Assembly (NCBI RefSeq): GCF_003234265.2
Contig: NZ_CP126256.1
Span: 868,001 to 932,000 of the forward strand
Source of the DNA: Curtobacterium sp. MCSS17_015
GTDB taxonomy: Bacteria; Actinomycetota; Actinomycetes; Actinomycetales; Microbacteriaceae
Length of the DNA stretch: 64,000 bases
Direction: 5' to 3'
The notes below the pieces were generated by a model that was not told where the DNA came from, made no database searches, and saw only the letters and a program-made list of their open reading frames with translations. The translations under genes were made by a program, and so were the position numbers. Shown here one piece after another: positions 16,691-25,319 of this stretch (position 1 is the first letter of the stretch; each line of letters opens with the position of its first letter).

Positions 16691-19600
16691 GTGACGAACA
16701 CCTCGTCCACCGCGGGACGGCGCTCGCCGCGTGTCCCGATCGTGGTCACGATCATCGTGCTGGCCGCACTGGTGATCGGCTTCTTCATCTTCGCCAGCCT
16801 GTACACCGACTACGCGTGGTTCGCGCAGCTCGGGTTCGAGCGCGTCCTGACCACCCGGTGGCTCGCCGGGACGGCCATGTTCGTCGCCGGCTTCCTGGGC
16901 ATGGCGATCCCGGTCTGGGTGAGCATCGCGCTCGCCTTCCGGTTCCGTCCGGTCTACGCGAAGCTCAACTCGCAGCTCGACCGGTACCAGCAGGTCATCG
17001 AGCCGCTCCGTCGCGTCGTGATGCTCGGCATCCCCGCGGTCCTCGGCGTCTTCGCCGGGCTCGCCACGGCACCGCGCTGGAGCATGGTCCTCGAGTACTT
17101 CAACCGCACGCCGTTCGGCAAGACCGACCCGCAGTTCGGGCTCGACATCGGGTTCTACGTCTTCGAGCTGCCGTTCTGGCGCGCCCTCGTGGCCTACTCG
17201 TCGGCGGTCGTGCTCATCGCCGGCCTCGCGGCCCTGGCCGCGACCTACCTGTACGGCGCGATCCGGTTCGGCGGGCGCGACGTCCGCATCTCGAAGGCCG
17301 CGCGCATCCAGCTCGCCGTCACGGCCGGGCTGTACATCGCCCTGCAGGCCGCCAGTCTCTGGCTCGACCAGTACGCGGCGCTCACCAAGGACAACTCGCT
17401 CATCACCGGTGCCCAGTACACCGAGGTGAACGCCACCATCCCGGGCCGCGAGATCATGGCCGGCATCGCGGCGATCGTGGCGATCCTGTTCATCGTGACG
17501 GCGGTCATCGGCCGTTGGCGCGTGTCCATCATCGGCACCGGCCTGCTCCTGGTGTCCGCCATCGTCATCGGCGGCATCTACCCGTGGATCGTCCAGCGCC
17601 TGCAGGTCGCCCCGAGCGAGCGGTCGTTCGAGTCCGCCTTCATCCAGCGGAACATCGACGCCACGCGCGACGCCTACAACGTGGCCGACGTGCAGGAGCA
17701 GGACTACGACGCCACCACCACGGCGACGACCGGCGCGCTGTCCGAGGACGCCCAGACCACCGCGAACATCCGCATCATCGACCCGAAGATCGTCGCGGAC
17801 ACGTACAGCCAGCTCCAGCAGTACCGGCAGTACTACAAGTTCCCGGACCAGCTCGACGTCGACCGGTACCAGGTGGACGGCAAGACCGAGGACACCGTGC
17901 TGGCAGTGCGCGACATCGACCTCGACGGGCTCGGCGCCTCGGCCACGCAGTACAACCGGACCTTCGTCTACACGCACGGCTACGGCGTCGTCGCGGCCTA
18001 CGGCAACCAGCGCGCGACCGACGGCAAGCCGGTGTTCATCGAGTCGGGCATCCCGTCCGGTGACGCCCTGGGCAAGTACCAGCCGCGCGTGTACTTCGGC
18101 GAGAACTCGCCGGCGTACTCGATCGTCGGTGCGCCCGAGGGCACGAAGGACGTCGAACTCGACTACCCGTCGGGCTCGGACGACAACGACGGCAACGCCA
18201 CCACGACGTACGCGGCGGACGGCGGCCCCACCATCGGGAACTTCTTCAACCGCCTGGTCTACGCGGCGAAGTTCCAGTCCGAGCAGATCCTGCTGTCGAA
18301 CGCCGTGAACGCCGACTCGCAGATCCTGTACGACCGCGACCCGGTGCAGCGTGTCCAGAAGGTCGCCCCGTACCTGAAGCTCGACAGCGACGCCTACCCG
18401 GCGATCGTCGACAACCGCATCCAGTGGGTCGTCGACGGCTACACGACGAGCAACGCGTACCCGTACTCGCAGAGCCAGAGCATGACGGACAGCATCAACG
18501 GCACCGACTCCGGCAGCTTCCGGACCGACCAGGTGAACTACATCCGGAACTCGGTCAAGGCCACGGTCGACGCGTACACGGGCAAGGTCACGCTCTACGC
18601 CTGGGACACGAAGGACCCGGTGCTGAAGACGTGGCAGAAGGTCTTCCCGACCTCGCTCGAGCCGGTCTCCGCGATGAGCGCCGACCTGCTGGCCCACGTC
18701 CGCTACCCGACCGACCTGTTCAAGGTCCAGCGGAGCATCCTCGGCACCTACCACGTCACCAACGCCAACTCGTTCTACTCGGGCGACGACGCGTGGACGA
18801 CGCCGGTCGACCCGACCTCGACCTCGACCAGCGCGGGGGACGCCGACTCGGCGGGCACGACCACCGGGACGAACGCGAACACCACGAACGCGCTCGGGAC
18901 GCAGACCACCGCCACCGACCCGGACCAGCAGGACCCGTACTACCTGACGATGAAGGTGCCGGGCGCGGGCACGGCGTACTCGCTGTACAGCACCTACATC
19001 CCGAAGCAGAACTCGTCGTCGAACGCGCGGAACGTGCTGACGGGGTACCTGGCCGTCGGTTCGGACGCCAGCGGGGCCGGCGAGGGCAAGAAGGGCGAGG
19101 GCTACGGCAAGCTCACGCTGCTGACAATCCCGAAGACCGACAGCATCCCCGGCCCGTCGCAGGTGCAGAACCTGTTCAACTCGGACCCGACCGTCTCGCA
19201 GGAGCTCAACATCCTCAAGCGCGGCAACAGCACCGTCAAGCAGGGCAACCTGCTGACGCTGCCGGTCGGCGGTGGGTTCCTCTACGTGCAGCCGGTGTAC
19301 GTGCAGTCGACGTCGAGCGGGTCGTACCCGCTGCTGCAGAAGGTGCTCGTGGCGTTCGGCGACAAGATCGCCTTCGAGGACACCCTCGACCAGGCGCTCG
19401 ACGAGCTCTTCGGCGGCAACTCCGGGGCTGCCGCGGGTGACTCCGAGGCCGCCGCGGGCACGCCGGACTCCGGGACGGACGACGACGGTTCGGACACGTC
19501 GACGGGCGGCAGCTCGACCGGCGGGGCCACGGGCGGCGCGACCGGCGGCTCGTCCGCCGGCAGCGCGAGCCCGGACCTGCAGCAGGCGCTGTCCGAGGCC

Positions 19601-19735
19601 GACGAGGCGCTCCGGGCTCGTGAGCAGGCGTACGCCGACAACGACCTGGTCGCCGCGGCCGAGGCCGACAAGCGACTGCAGGAGGCCATCGAGGCCGCCA
19701 TCGCAGCGCAGGGCGGTAGCGGCTCCGACGGCTGA
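16691..19735 (+). CDS. UPF0182 family large membrane protein
   Basis: A 1014-residue protein of the UPF0182 (COG1615) family. It has about seven N-terminal membrane segments (the first near residues 17-38, the last before about 310) and a large extracytoplasmic domain rich in Asp, Tyr and Thr. A low-complexity Gly/Ser/Thr linker (about 895-950) is followed by a short helical, probably coiled-coil end (LQQALSEADEALRAREQAYA, continuing to the C-terminus). Biochemical function is unknown. The start is GTG at 16691. The gene follows the PDZ/Lon-type protease as in mycobacteria, which suggests the two envelope proteins are linked, though this is inference. Confidence 0.93.
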   Translation: MTNTSSTAGRRSPRVPIVVTIIVLAALVIGFFIFASLYTDYAWFAQLGFERVLTTRWLAGTAMFVAGFLGMAIPVWVSIALAFRFRPVYAKLNSQLDRYQQVIEPLRRVVMLGIPAVLGVFAGLATAPRWSMVLEYFNRTPFGKTDPQFGLDIGFYVFELPFWRALVAYSSAVVLIAGLAALAATYLYGAIRFGGRDVRISKAARIQLAVTAGLYIALQAASLWLDQYAALTKDNSLITGAQYTEVNATIPGREIMAGIAAIVAILFIVTAVIGRWRVSIIGTGLLLVSAIVIGGIYPWIVQRLQVAPSERSFESAFIQRNIDATRDAYNVADVQEQDYDATTTATTGALSEDAQTTANIRIIDPKIVADTYSQLQQYRQYYKFPDQLDVDRYQVDGKTEDTVLAVRDIDLDGLGASATQYNRTFVYTHGYGVVAAYGNQRATDGKPVFIESGIPSGDALGKYQPRVYFGENSPAYSIVGAPEGTKDVELDYPSGSDDNDGNATTTYAADGGPTIGNFFNRLVYAAKFQSEQILLSNAVNADSQILYDRDPVQRVQKVAPYLKLDSDAYPAIVDNRIQWVVDGYTTSNAYPYSQSQSMTDSINGTDSGSFRTDQVNYIRNSVKATVDAYTGKVTLYAWDTKDPVLKTWQKVFPTSLEPVSAMSADLLAHVRYPTDLFKVQRSILGTYHVTNANSFYSGDDAWTTPVDPTSTSTSAGDADSAGTTTGTNANTTNALGTQTTATDPDQQDPYYLTMKVPGAGTAYSLYSTYIPKQNSSSNARNVLTGYLAVGSDASGAGEGKKGEGYGKLTLLTIPKTDSIPGPSQVQNLFNSDPTVSQELNILKRGNSTVKQGNLLTLPVGGGFLYVQPVYVQSTSSGSYPLLQKVLVAFGDKIAFEDTLDQALDELFGGNSGAAAGDSEAAAGTPDSGTDDDGSDTSTGGSSTGGATGGATGGSSAGSASPDLQQALSEADEALRAREQAYADNDLVAAAEADKRLQEAIEAAIAAQGGSGSDG

Positions 19736-19798
19736 TCCGGGCGGGCGGGGTGCTCGATTTGGCACCCCGCCCGAACCCGTGTAGTGTTTTCCATGTGC

Positions 19799-19875
19799 CG
19801 CGGGGTGGAGCAGTTCGGTAGCTCGCTGGGCTCATAACCCAGAGGTCGTAGGTTCAAATCCTGCCCCCGCAACCA
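19799..19875 (+). tRNA. initiator tRNA-Met (CAT), CCA encoded
   Basis: A 77-base cloverleaf with anticodon loop CTCATAA. Two initiator hallmarks are visible: an unpaired C1-A72 at the acceptor end (CGCGGGG against CCCCGCA) and three consecutive G-C pairs in the anticodon stem (CTGGG/CCCAG). The T arm is GTAGG-TTCAAAT-CCTGC. The 3' CCA (19873-19875) is genome-encoded. Confidence 0.97.
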
Positions 19876-19886
19876 ACGCGACACGA

Positions 19887-19916
19887 GAAGCCCCGGTCCT
19901 GACGGACCGGGGCTTC
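19887..19916 (+). terminator. intrinsic terminator of the initiator tRNA gene
   Basis: Perfect 13-bp stem (GAAGCCCCGGTCC) with loop TGAC, followed by TTGG, 12 bases after the tRNA end. Confidence 0.85.
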
Positions 19917-19958
19917 TTGGCGTTCGCGGGCCGGTGCGTCCCGTGCCGCTCGGACGCG

Positions 19959-19996
19959 ACGGGAGGCCCGGTGCCGCCGGGCACCGGGCCTCCCGT
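19959..19996. terminator. 16-bp perfect inverted repeat next to the nitrilase promoter
   Basis: Arms ACGGGAGGCCCGGTGC (19959-19974) and GCACCGGGCCTCCCGT (19981-19996) with a 6-base loop. It may be a second terminator after the tRNA or an operator, because its last base is the first T of the TAGCCT hexamer preceding the nitrilase start. Confidence 0.55.
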
Positions 19997-20001
19997 AGCC
20001 T
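19996..20001 (+). promoter_or_regulatory. candidate leaderless -10 element (TAGCCT)
   Basis: TAGCCT is followed by GGCACC (6 bases) and GTG at 20008. It directly abuts the inverted repeat at 19959-19996. Confidence 0.45.
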
Positions 20002-20007
20002 GGCACC

Positions 20008-20823
20008 GTGACGACACTGACCATCGCCTCGGCGCAGTTCGCTCCGGTCGACGACACCGCGGCCAACCTCGAGACCGTCCGGGCAGCCGCGGTGGACGCC
20101 GTGGCCCGGGGCGCCCAGCTGCTGGTCACGCCCGAGTACACGTCGTACTTCACCCCGGAGATCGACGACCGCTTCGTCGCAGCCGCCGAACCGCTCGACG
20201 GTCCGTTCGTCACCGGGCTCCGGCGCATCGCCCGCAGCACCGGGGTCGCACTCGTCGTCGGCGTCGCCGAGGCGGGGGAGACACCCGACCGGTTCCGGAA
20301 CACCCTCGTGGCCGTCGCTCCCGACGGCTCACTCTTGAGCACGTACCGGAAGGTGCACCTCTACGACGCCTTCGGCTCGCGCGAGTCCGACCGCATCGAG
20401 CCGGGCGACCCGGCACAGCTGCCCGTCATCGAGGTCGGCGGCGTCCGGGTCGGACTCGAGACCTGCTACGACCTGCGGTTCCCGGAGGTCACCCGCCGCC
20501 TGGCCGGAGCCGAGGACGGTGCTGCGGACGTCGTCGTCCTCCCGGCCGAGTGGGTGCGCGGTCCGGGCAAGGAGCACCACTGGCGGACGCTGTTGACCGC
20601 TCGGGCGATCGAGAACACCGTCTGGGTGGTCGGCGTCGGGCAGGCACCGCCGACCGGGATCGGCGGCTCGGTGGCGCTCGACCCGAGCGGCACGGCGGTG
20701 GCAGCACTCGGTGCGGAGCCCGGCCTGCTCGTCGTGACCGTCGACACTGCCGTCACGCGCCGGGTGCGCGGGGTGAACCCGTCGCTGTCGCTGCGTCGCT
20801 ACGCGGTCGTTCCCCGCGACTGA
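20008..20823 (+). CDS. carbon-nitrogen hydrolase (nitrilase superfamily, omega-amidase-like)
   Basis: A 271-residue amidase of the nitrilase superfamily that hydrolyses C-N bonds of a small amide. The catalytic Glu-Lys-Cys triad is complete: Glu43 (VTPEYTS), Lys115 (YRKVHLYD) and Cys153 (ETCYDLRFPE). Length and motifs fit the branch containing omega-amidases and deaminated-glutathione amidases. The convergent neighbour is a KAT/glutamine-transaminase-like aminotransferase, and such pairs can act together on 2-oxo-amides produced by transamination; this role is inferred. The start is GTG at 20008, 6 bases after TAGCCT. The 3' end overlaps the convergent aminotransferase gene by 25 bases. Confidence 0.88.
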   Translation: MTTLTIASAQFAPVDDTAANLETVRAAAVDAVARGAQLLVTPEYTSYFTPEIDDRFVAAAEPLDGPFVTGLRRIARSTGVALVVGVAEAGETPDRFRNTLVAVAPDGSLLSTYRKVHLYDAFGSRESDRIEPGDPAQLPVIEVGGVRVGLETCYDLRFPEVTRRLAGAEDGAADVVVLPAEWVRGPGKEHHWRTLLTARAIENTVWVVGVGQAPPTGIGGSVALDPSGTAVAALGAEPGLLVVTVDTAVTRRVRGVNPSLSLRRYAVVPRD

Positions 20824-22013
20824 GCGACTCCCGTCAGACGGGACACGGCCTCCTCGAGCACCGTCCGTCGTTTGCAGAACGCGAAGCGGATCAGCGACCG
20901 GTACCCGGCGACGTGCTCGGGCCGGACGAAGGCCGACACCGGGACACCGACGACGCCGGCCAGTCGGGGCAGCTCGAGGCAGAGCGCTCGGGCGTCGTCG
21001 TGTCCGAGCGGGGCGGCGTCCGCGATGACGAAGTAGCCCGCATCCGGGCGGAGCACCCCGAACCCCGCCTCGGCCAGCCCCGTGGCCAGGATCTCCTGCT
21101 TCGCCCCGAGCTCGGTGGCGATCCCGGTGAAGACCGCGTCGGGCAGCCGCAGACCGGTCGCGACGGCCGGTTGGAAGGGCGCCCCGTTGACGAAGGTCAG
21201 GTACTGCTTGACCGTCGTGATGGCCTCGACCAGTGCCGCCGGAGCCGTGAGCCAGCCGATCTTCCAGCCCGTGGTGTTGAAGGTCTTGCCGGCGCTCGAG
21301 ATCGACACCGTGCGGTCCCGTGCCCCCGGGAGCGCTGCGGGCGGGACGTGCGACCCTGCGAAGGCCAGGTGCTCGTAGACCTCGTCGGTGACGATCACGG
21401 CATCGTGCCGTTCGGCCAGCTCGACGACGGTGCGGAGGACCTCCACCGGCAACACCCGTCCGGTCGGGTTGTGCGGGGTGTTCACGAGGACGACCCGGGT
21501 GCGGTCCGAGAACGCCGCGCGGAGGTCCGCTTCGGCGGGCAGGAAGTCGGGCGCCCGAAGCGGGACGGTGACGTGCTCCGCGCCGGTGAGTCGGATGAGC
21601 GCGCCGTACGCGTCGTAGAAGGGCTCGAACGTCACGACCTCGTCGCCCGGCTCCACGAGGGCCAGCAGGGTCGCTGCCAGCGCCTCGGTGGCCCCGGCGG
21701 TGACGAGGACCTCGCGGTCAGGGTCGACGACGAGCCCGTACCAGCGTGCCTGGTGCTCGGCGACGGCGGCGCGCAGGTCCGGTGTCCCGCGGCCCGGCGG
21801 GTACTGGTTGGCGCCGGCGCGGATGGCCTGGACCGCGGCCTCGAGGACCTCGGCCGGCCCGTCCTCGTCGGGGAACCCCTGTCCCAGGTTGATCGCTCCC
21901 GTCGCGGCGGCGAGCGCGCTCATCTCCGCGAACACGGTGGGTGCCGGCACCCCGTCGGGCCCGAGCAGCATGGCGCCTTCGGCGGCTCGGAGCCACGGAC
22001 CGGTCTGCCGCAT
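20799..22013 (-). CDS. class I PLP-dependent aminotransferase (KAT/MetC-type)
   Basis: A 404-residue fold-type I aminotransferase. Visible features are AINLGQGFPDEDGP near the N-terminus, NQYPPGRGTPDLR, NTPHNPTGRVL, VTDEVYEHLAF, the PLP lysine Lys243 in SSAGKTFNTTGWKIGW, and C-terminal RFAFCKRR with the substrate-binding Arg. The pattern matches kynurenine/glutamine transaminase-like and N-succinyldiaminopimelate aminotransferase-like enzymes; the substrate cannot be settled from sequence. The start is ATG at 22013 with GAGAGGGG about 7 bases upstream. It converges on the nitrilase gene with a 25-base overlap. Confidence 0.88.
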   Translation of the reverse strand: MRQTGPWLRAAEGAMLLGPDGVPAPTVFAEMSALAAATGAINLGQGFPDEDGPAEVLEAAVQAIRAGANQYPPGRGTPDLRAAVAEHQARWYGLVVDPDREVLVTAGATEALAATLLALVEPGDEVVTFEPFYDAYGALIRLTGAEHVTVPLRAPDFLPAEADLRAAFSDRTRVVLVNTPHNPTGRVLPVEVLRTVVELAERHDAVIVTDEVYEHLAFAGSHVPPAALPGARDRTVSISSAGKTFNTTGWKIGWLTAPAALVEAITTVKQYLTFVNGAPFQPAVATGLRLPDAVFTGIATELGAKQEILATGLAEAGFGVLRPDAGYFVIADAAPLGHDDARALCLELPRLAGVVGVPVSAFVRPEHVAGYRSLIRFAFCKRRTVLEEAVSRLTGVAQSRGTTA

Positions 22014-22138
22014 GTGCGACCCCTCTCAGCCTCCCGGGCACCGACCGGGAGGCTCGGCGCGCGTCGCACCCCAACCTAGCGTCCGCCTCCCGTCGCCTCC
22101 GGTGGACAGTCGTCCGGAACCTCCACACAGCTGACGCA

Positions 22139-22144
22139 TACGAT
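22139..22144 (+). promoter_or_regulatory. candidate -10 element (TACGAT) of the HtrA-type gene
   Basis: TACGAT lies 86 bases before the start at 22231. No convincing -35 is seen, so this is only a weak candidate. Confidence 0.3.
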
Positions 22145-22230
22145 CGGCTTGGTCAGCTCGCAGCTGCGCCATCACGACCGCCCAGGTCGGTGGGGAAGAC
22201 TGCAGGAGCTTTGGAAGGAGCACGTCCAGC

Positions 22231-24099
22231 ATGAGCGACACCACGCCCCACGGGCACGGCGACGACGACCGTCGCGACGAGACCACCGGTCCGGACGAGT
22301 CGAACGGGGCCCGTCACGGGCACCACGGCGCCGACGACACGGACGTGGTGGGGACGACTCCGGCGCAGGAGACCGAGCAGTTCGCTGCCGCCTCGGACCA
22401 CCGCACCGACCGCTCCACCGCGCCGTACCCGACCGCGGACGGTGGATCCGCGCCGACCGCCGAGTACGGCCAGTACGGCCAGTACGCGCAGCAGGGCCAG
22501 TACGGCCAGGGCACGCAGTACGGGCAGGACCAGTACGGCCAGGGCCAGTACGGCCAGCAGAGCCAGTACGGCCAGGGCCAGTACGGCCAGGGCCAGTACG
22601 GCCAGCAGGGCCAGTACGGCCAGCAGAGCGAGTACGGCCAGGGCCAGTACGGCCAGTACGGCCAGCAGAGCGAGTACGGCCAGTACGGCCAGTACGGGCA
22701 GGGCCAGTACGGCCAGGACCGCCCGCAGTACGGCGAGTACTCCGCCGCGTCCGCTCCGGCCCGGTCCTCCGAGCAGCGTCCGACCTCGGCGACGAGCGCG
22801 TTCGGCGAGGCAGCCGACCAGCAGCGTGCGAACGGCCACTACTTCAGCGGTGCCCCGGCGTCGGCCGGTACCGCCACACGTGAACGCTCCGGGAAGAACC
22901 GGCTCGTCCTGCCGCTCGTCGCGGCCGCGGTGATCGCCGGTCTCGTCGGCGGCGGCGCCGGCTGGGCCGCCGGTGCGGCCTCCGACGGCGGCACGGTGGT
23001 GGGCGGCTCGGGCACCTCGCAGAGCGGCGGCAACCTCACCGTCAACGACTACGACTCCGCCACCGTCGTGACCGCGGTCGCCGCCAAGGCCACCCCGTCG
23101 GTCGTCACGATCAACGTCTCCGCGAGCAGCGAGGCCGGCACCGGGTCGGGCGTCGTGCTGAACAAGGAGGGGTACATCGTCACGAACACGCACGTGGTGA
23201 CCCTCGACGGTGACAGCGCGAACGGCACGATCTCGGTGACGACCTCGAACGGCAAGGTCTACAAGGGCACGCTCGTCGGCACCGACCCGACGGTGGACCT
23301 CGCGGTGGTCAAGATCGACGCGCCCGACCTCACCCCGATCGACTTCGCCGACTCGTCGAAGCTCAACGTGGGTGACACGGCGGTCGCGATCGGTGCCCCG
23401 CTCGGCCTGTCGAACACCGTCACGGACGGCATCGTCTCGACCCTGAACCGAAGCATCCAGGTCACGTCGAGCGACCCGAACGCCGGTGGCGACACGAACG
23501 AGGGCCAGGGCAACAACGGCAACGGCCCGTTCGACTTCTGGGGCAACGGCGACAACGGCAGTAGTTCCGGGGCCAGCACGACCGTTTCGCTGCCCGTGAT
23601 CCAGACCGACGCATCGATCAACCCCGGCAACTCGGGTGGTGCGCTCCTCGACGACAAGGGCGCGCTCATCGGGATCAACGTCGCGATCGCCAGTGCCGGC
23701 AGCTCGGACTCGTCCAGCTCGCAGGCCGGCAGCATCGGCGTGGGCTTCTCGATCCCGTCGAACCTGGTCAAGCGCGTCGCGACCGAGATCGTCGAGAACG
23801 GCAAGGCCACCCACGGTCTGCTCGGCGCGTCGGTCGGTGACGCGACCGAGGACGCGAACGCCTCGCAGGTCGGCGCGCTCATCAAGTCGGTGACCTCGGG
23901 CGGCGCGGCCGCCGAGGCCGGTCTGCAGAAGGGCGACGTCGTGACCAAGCTCGGCGACGCCTCGATCGCCGACGCGACCGACCTCACCGCCCAGGTCCGC
24001 TTCTACGCCGGAGGCGCGACGACCAAGGTCACCTACGTCCGCGACGGGCAGACCCGCACGGCGGACGTGGAACTCGGCACGTACGACAGCTCGAACTGA
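22231..24099 (+). CDS. HtrA/DegP-type membrane serine protease with Q/Y/G-rich N-terminal tail
   Basis: A 622-residue envelope protease. The order is a charged N-terminus (1-75), a Gln/Tyr/Gly repeat tract (about 78-170), one membrane anchor (about 223-248: LVLPLVAAAVIAGLVGGGAG), a trypsin-like domain and a C-terminal PDZ domain (about 530-618). The catalytic triad is intact: His321 (VTNTHVV), Asp356 (PTVDLAVVKID) and Ser468 (NPGNSGGALLD). An Asn/Gly-rich insertion lies between Asp and Ser. Such proteases degrade or refold misfolded extracytoplasmic proteins. The start ATG at 22231 has GGAAGGAG about 12 bases upstream. Cytoplasmic repeat tails of this composition are unusual in bacteria and aggregation-prone. 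A strong terminator follows. Confidence 0.92.
   Translation: MSDTTPHGHGDDDRRDETTGPDESNGARHGHHGADDTDVVGTTPAQETEQFAAASDHRTDRSTAPYPTADGGSAPTAEYGQYGQYAQQGQYGQGTQYGQDQYGQGQYGQQSQYGQGQYGQGQYGQQGQYGQQSEYGQGQYGQYGQQSEYGQYGQYGQGQYGQDRPQYGEYSAASAPARSSEQRPTSATSAFGEAADQQRANGHYFSGAPASAGTATRERSGKNRLVLPLVAAAVIAGLVGGGAGWAAGAASDGGTVVGGSGTSQSGGNLTVNDYDSATVVTAVAAKATPSVVTINVSASSEAGTGSGVVLNKEGYIVTNTHVVTLDGDSANGTISVTTSNGKVYKGTLVGTDPTVDLAVVKIDAPDLTPIDFADSSKLNVGDTAVAIGAPLGLSNTVTDGIVSTLNRSIQVTSSDPNAGGDTNEGQGNNGNGPFDFWGNGDNGSSSGASTTVSLPVIQTDASINPGNSGGALLDDKGALIGINVAIASAGSSDSSSSQAGSIGVGFSIPSNLVKRVATEIVENGKATHGLLGASVGDATEDANASQVGALIKSVTSGGAAAEAGLQKGDVVTKLGDASIADATDLTAQVRFYAGGATTKVTYVRDGQTRTADVELGTYDSSN
22462..22740 (+). 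repeat. in-frame tandem repeat encoding Tyr-Gly-Gln units
   Basis: Imperfect repeats of a CAGTACGGC unit, with interspersed CAGGGC and CAGAGC, run for about 280 bases inside the HtrA-type gene. They encode blocks such as GQYGQGQYGQ and QSEYGQ. The near-identical codons suggest recent slippage expansion; length variation between strains is likely. Confidence 0.9.
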
Positions 24100-24111
24100 C
24101 CCGGCACATTC

Positions 24112-24155
24112 CGGACGGGAGGCTCCCCACCAGGTGGTGGGGAGCCTCCCGTCCG
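24112..24155 (+). terminator. strong intrinsic terminator after the HtrA-type gene
   Basis: Perfect 20-bp stem beginning CGGACGGGAGGC (24112-24131) and closing with its complement (24136-24155), loop AGGT. It starts 13 bases after the stop. Confidence 0.85.
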
Positions 24156-24203
24156 TCCGTCGGGCACGCGGGGTGCGGCCAGGTGGGTGCCGCAGGTGCT
24201 TGA

Positions 24204-24209
24204 TAGGCT
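24204..24209 (+). promoter_or_regulatory. candidate -10 element of the glycopolymer operon
   Basis: TTGATAGGCT contains TAGGCT, about 64 bases before ATG 24273. No clear -35 is visible. Confidence 0.3.
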
Positions 24210-24272
24210 CGGGTCCGCTCTGCGAGGCGGCCCAGGCGGGCCGTGCCGCGCCCGCCGGACCCCGAGGATCAC

Positions 24273-25319
24273 ATGCAGCACGACGACGGACAGGCCCTGC
24301 CGGGTGTCTCCTACGTCATGCCCGTGCTCAACGAGGTGACCGAGGTCCGCGCGGCGGTGGGCAGTCTGCTCGAGCAGGACTACCAGGGTCCCTTCGAGGT
24401 GATCCTCGCCCTCGGGCCCTCGATCGACGGCACGAACGAACTCGTCGCCGAGATGAGCGCCGCCGACCCGCGGATCCGTGCGGTCGACAACCCCGTCGGC
24501 TCGACGCCCGCCGGTCTCAACGTGGCGATCCGGGCCTCCGAACACCCGATCGTGGTGCGCGTCGACGCGCACAGCGTCCTGCCGCAGGACTACACGCGGA
24601 TCGCCGTCCGGACCCTGCAGGAGTCCGGAGCGGACAACGTCGGCGGCATCATGCGTGCCGAGGGCCGCACGCCGTTCGAGAAGGCCGTCGCGCTGGCCTA
24701 CGGCAGCCGGGTGGGCCTCGGCGGCACGCCGCACCACGTCGGCGGGCAGGCCGGTCCGGCCGAGACGGCCTACCTCGGGGTGTTCCGGCGCGAGCGGCTG
24801 TTCGCCGTCGGGCTCTTCGACGAGGGCATCAAGCGCGGCCAGGACTGGGAGCTCAACCGACGGCTGCGGACCACCGGCGGCACCGTGTGGTTCACCCCGG
24901 AGCTCGTCGTCACCTACCGGCCCCGACCGAGCCTGCGCCGCCTGGTGCGGCAGTTCGTCGCGACCGGGCTGTGGCGCGGTGAGCTGGCCCGGCGGTTCCC
25001 CGCCGGCAACGGCCTGCGCTACTTCGTCCCGCCGCTCATGGTCGTCGCCGTCGCACTCGGCCTCGTCGCCGGTCTCGTCGGCGTCGTCGGAGCGCTGCTC
25101 GGCGGCCCGCTCGCGTGGGCACTGACCGGCTTCGCGATCCCGGCGACCTACCTGCTCTTCGTCGTCGTCGGCGCGCTCGCGGTGTCGCGACGATCGGATC
25201 CGGCGACCCGGGCGTGGTTGCTCGTCGTGCTGCCGTGCATCCACGTCGGCTGGGGCGTCGGCTTCATCATCGGGTTCCTCACCCGGACCTCCGATCTGAC
25301 CACGCACACGGGACGGTGA
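24273..25319 (+). CDS. family 2 glycosyltransferase with C-terminal membrane segments
   Basis: A 348-residue GT-A glycosyltransferase. The N-terminus YVMPVLNEVTEVRAAVGSLL binds the nucleotide sugar, VRVDAHS supplies the DxD-like metal motif, and GQDWELNRRLR is the acceptor-side (Q/ED-x-E-L-x-x-R) motif. Two to three membrane segments follow residue 245 (VPPLMVVAVALGLVAGLVG and later), so it works at the cytoplasmic membrane face. The start is ATG at 24273 with GAGGA 6 bases upstream. It is first in a tightly packed operon (GTGA overlap with the next gene), consistent with assembly of a surface glycopolymer. Donor and acceptor are unknown. Confidence 0.87.
   Translation: MQHDDGQALPGVSYVMPVLNEVTEVRAAVGSLLEQDYQGPFEVILALGPSIDGTNELVAEMSAADPRIRAVDNPVGSTPAGLNVAIRASEHPIVVRVDAHSVLPQDYTRIAVRTLQESGADNVGGIMRAEGRTPFEKAVALAYGSRVGLGGTPHHVGGQAGPAETAYLGVFRRERLFAVGLFDEGIKRGQDWELNRRLRTTGGTVWFTPELVVTYRPRPSLRRLVRQFVATGLWRGELARRFPAGNGLRYFVPPLMVVAVALGLVAGLVGVVGALLGGPLAWALTGFAIPATYLLFVVVGALAVSRRSDPATRAWLLVVLPCIHVGWGVGFIIGFLTRTSDLTTHTGR

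Noticed and set aside
16262..19765. 1167-codon open frame opposite the UPF0182 gene
   Set aside because: Valine/arginine-rich antisense frame; the plus strand carries membrane segments typical of UPF0182.
22462..22740. CRISPR-like array
   Set aside because: Short in-frame repeats without unique spacers; they encode Y/G/Q residues within a protease gene and no cas genes are present.
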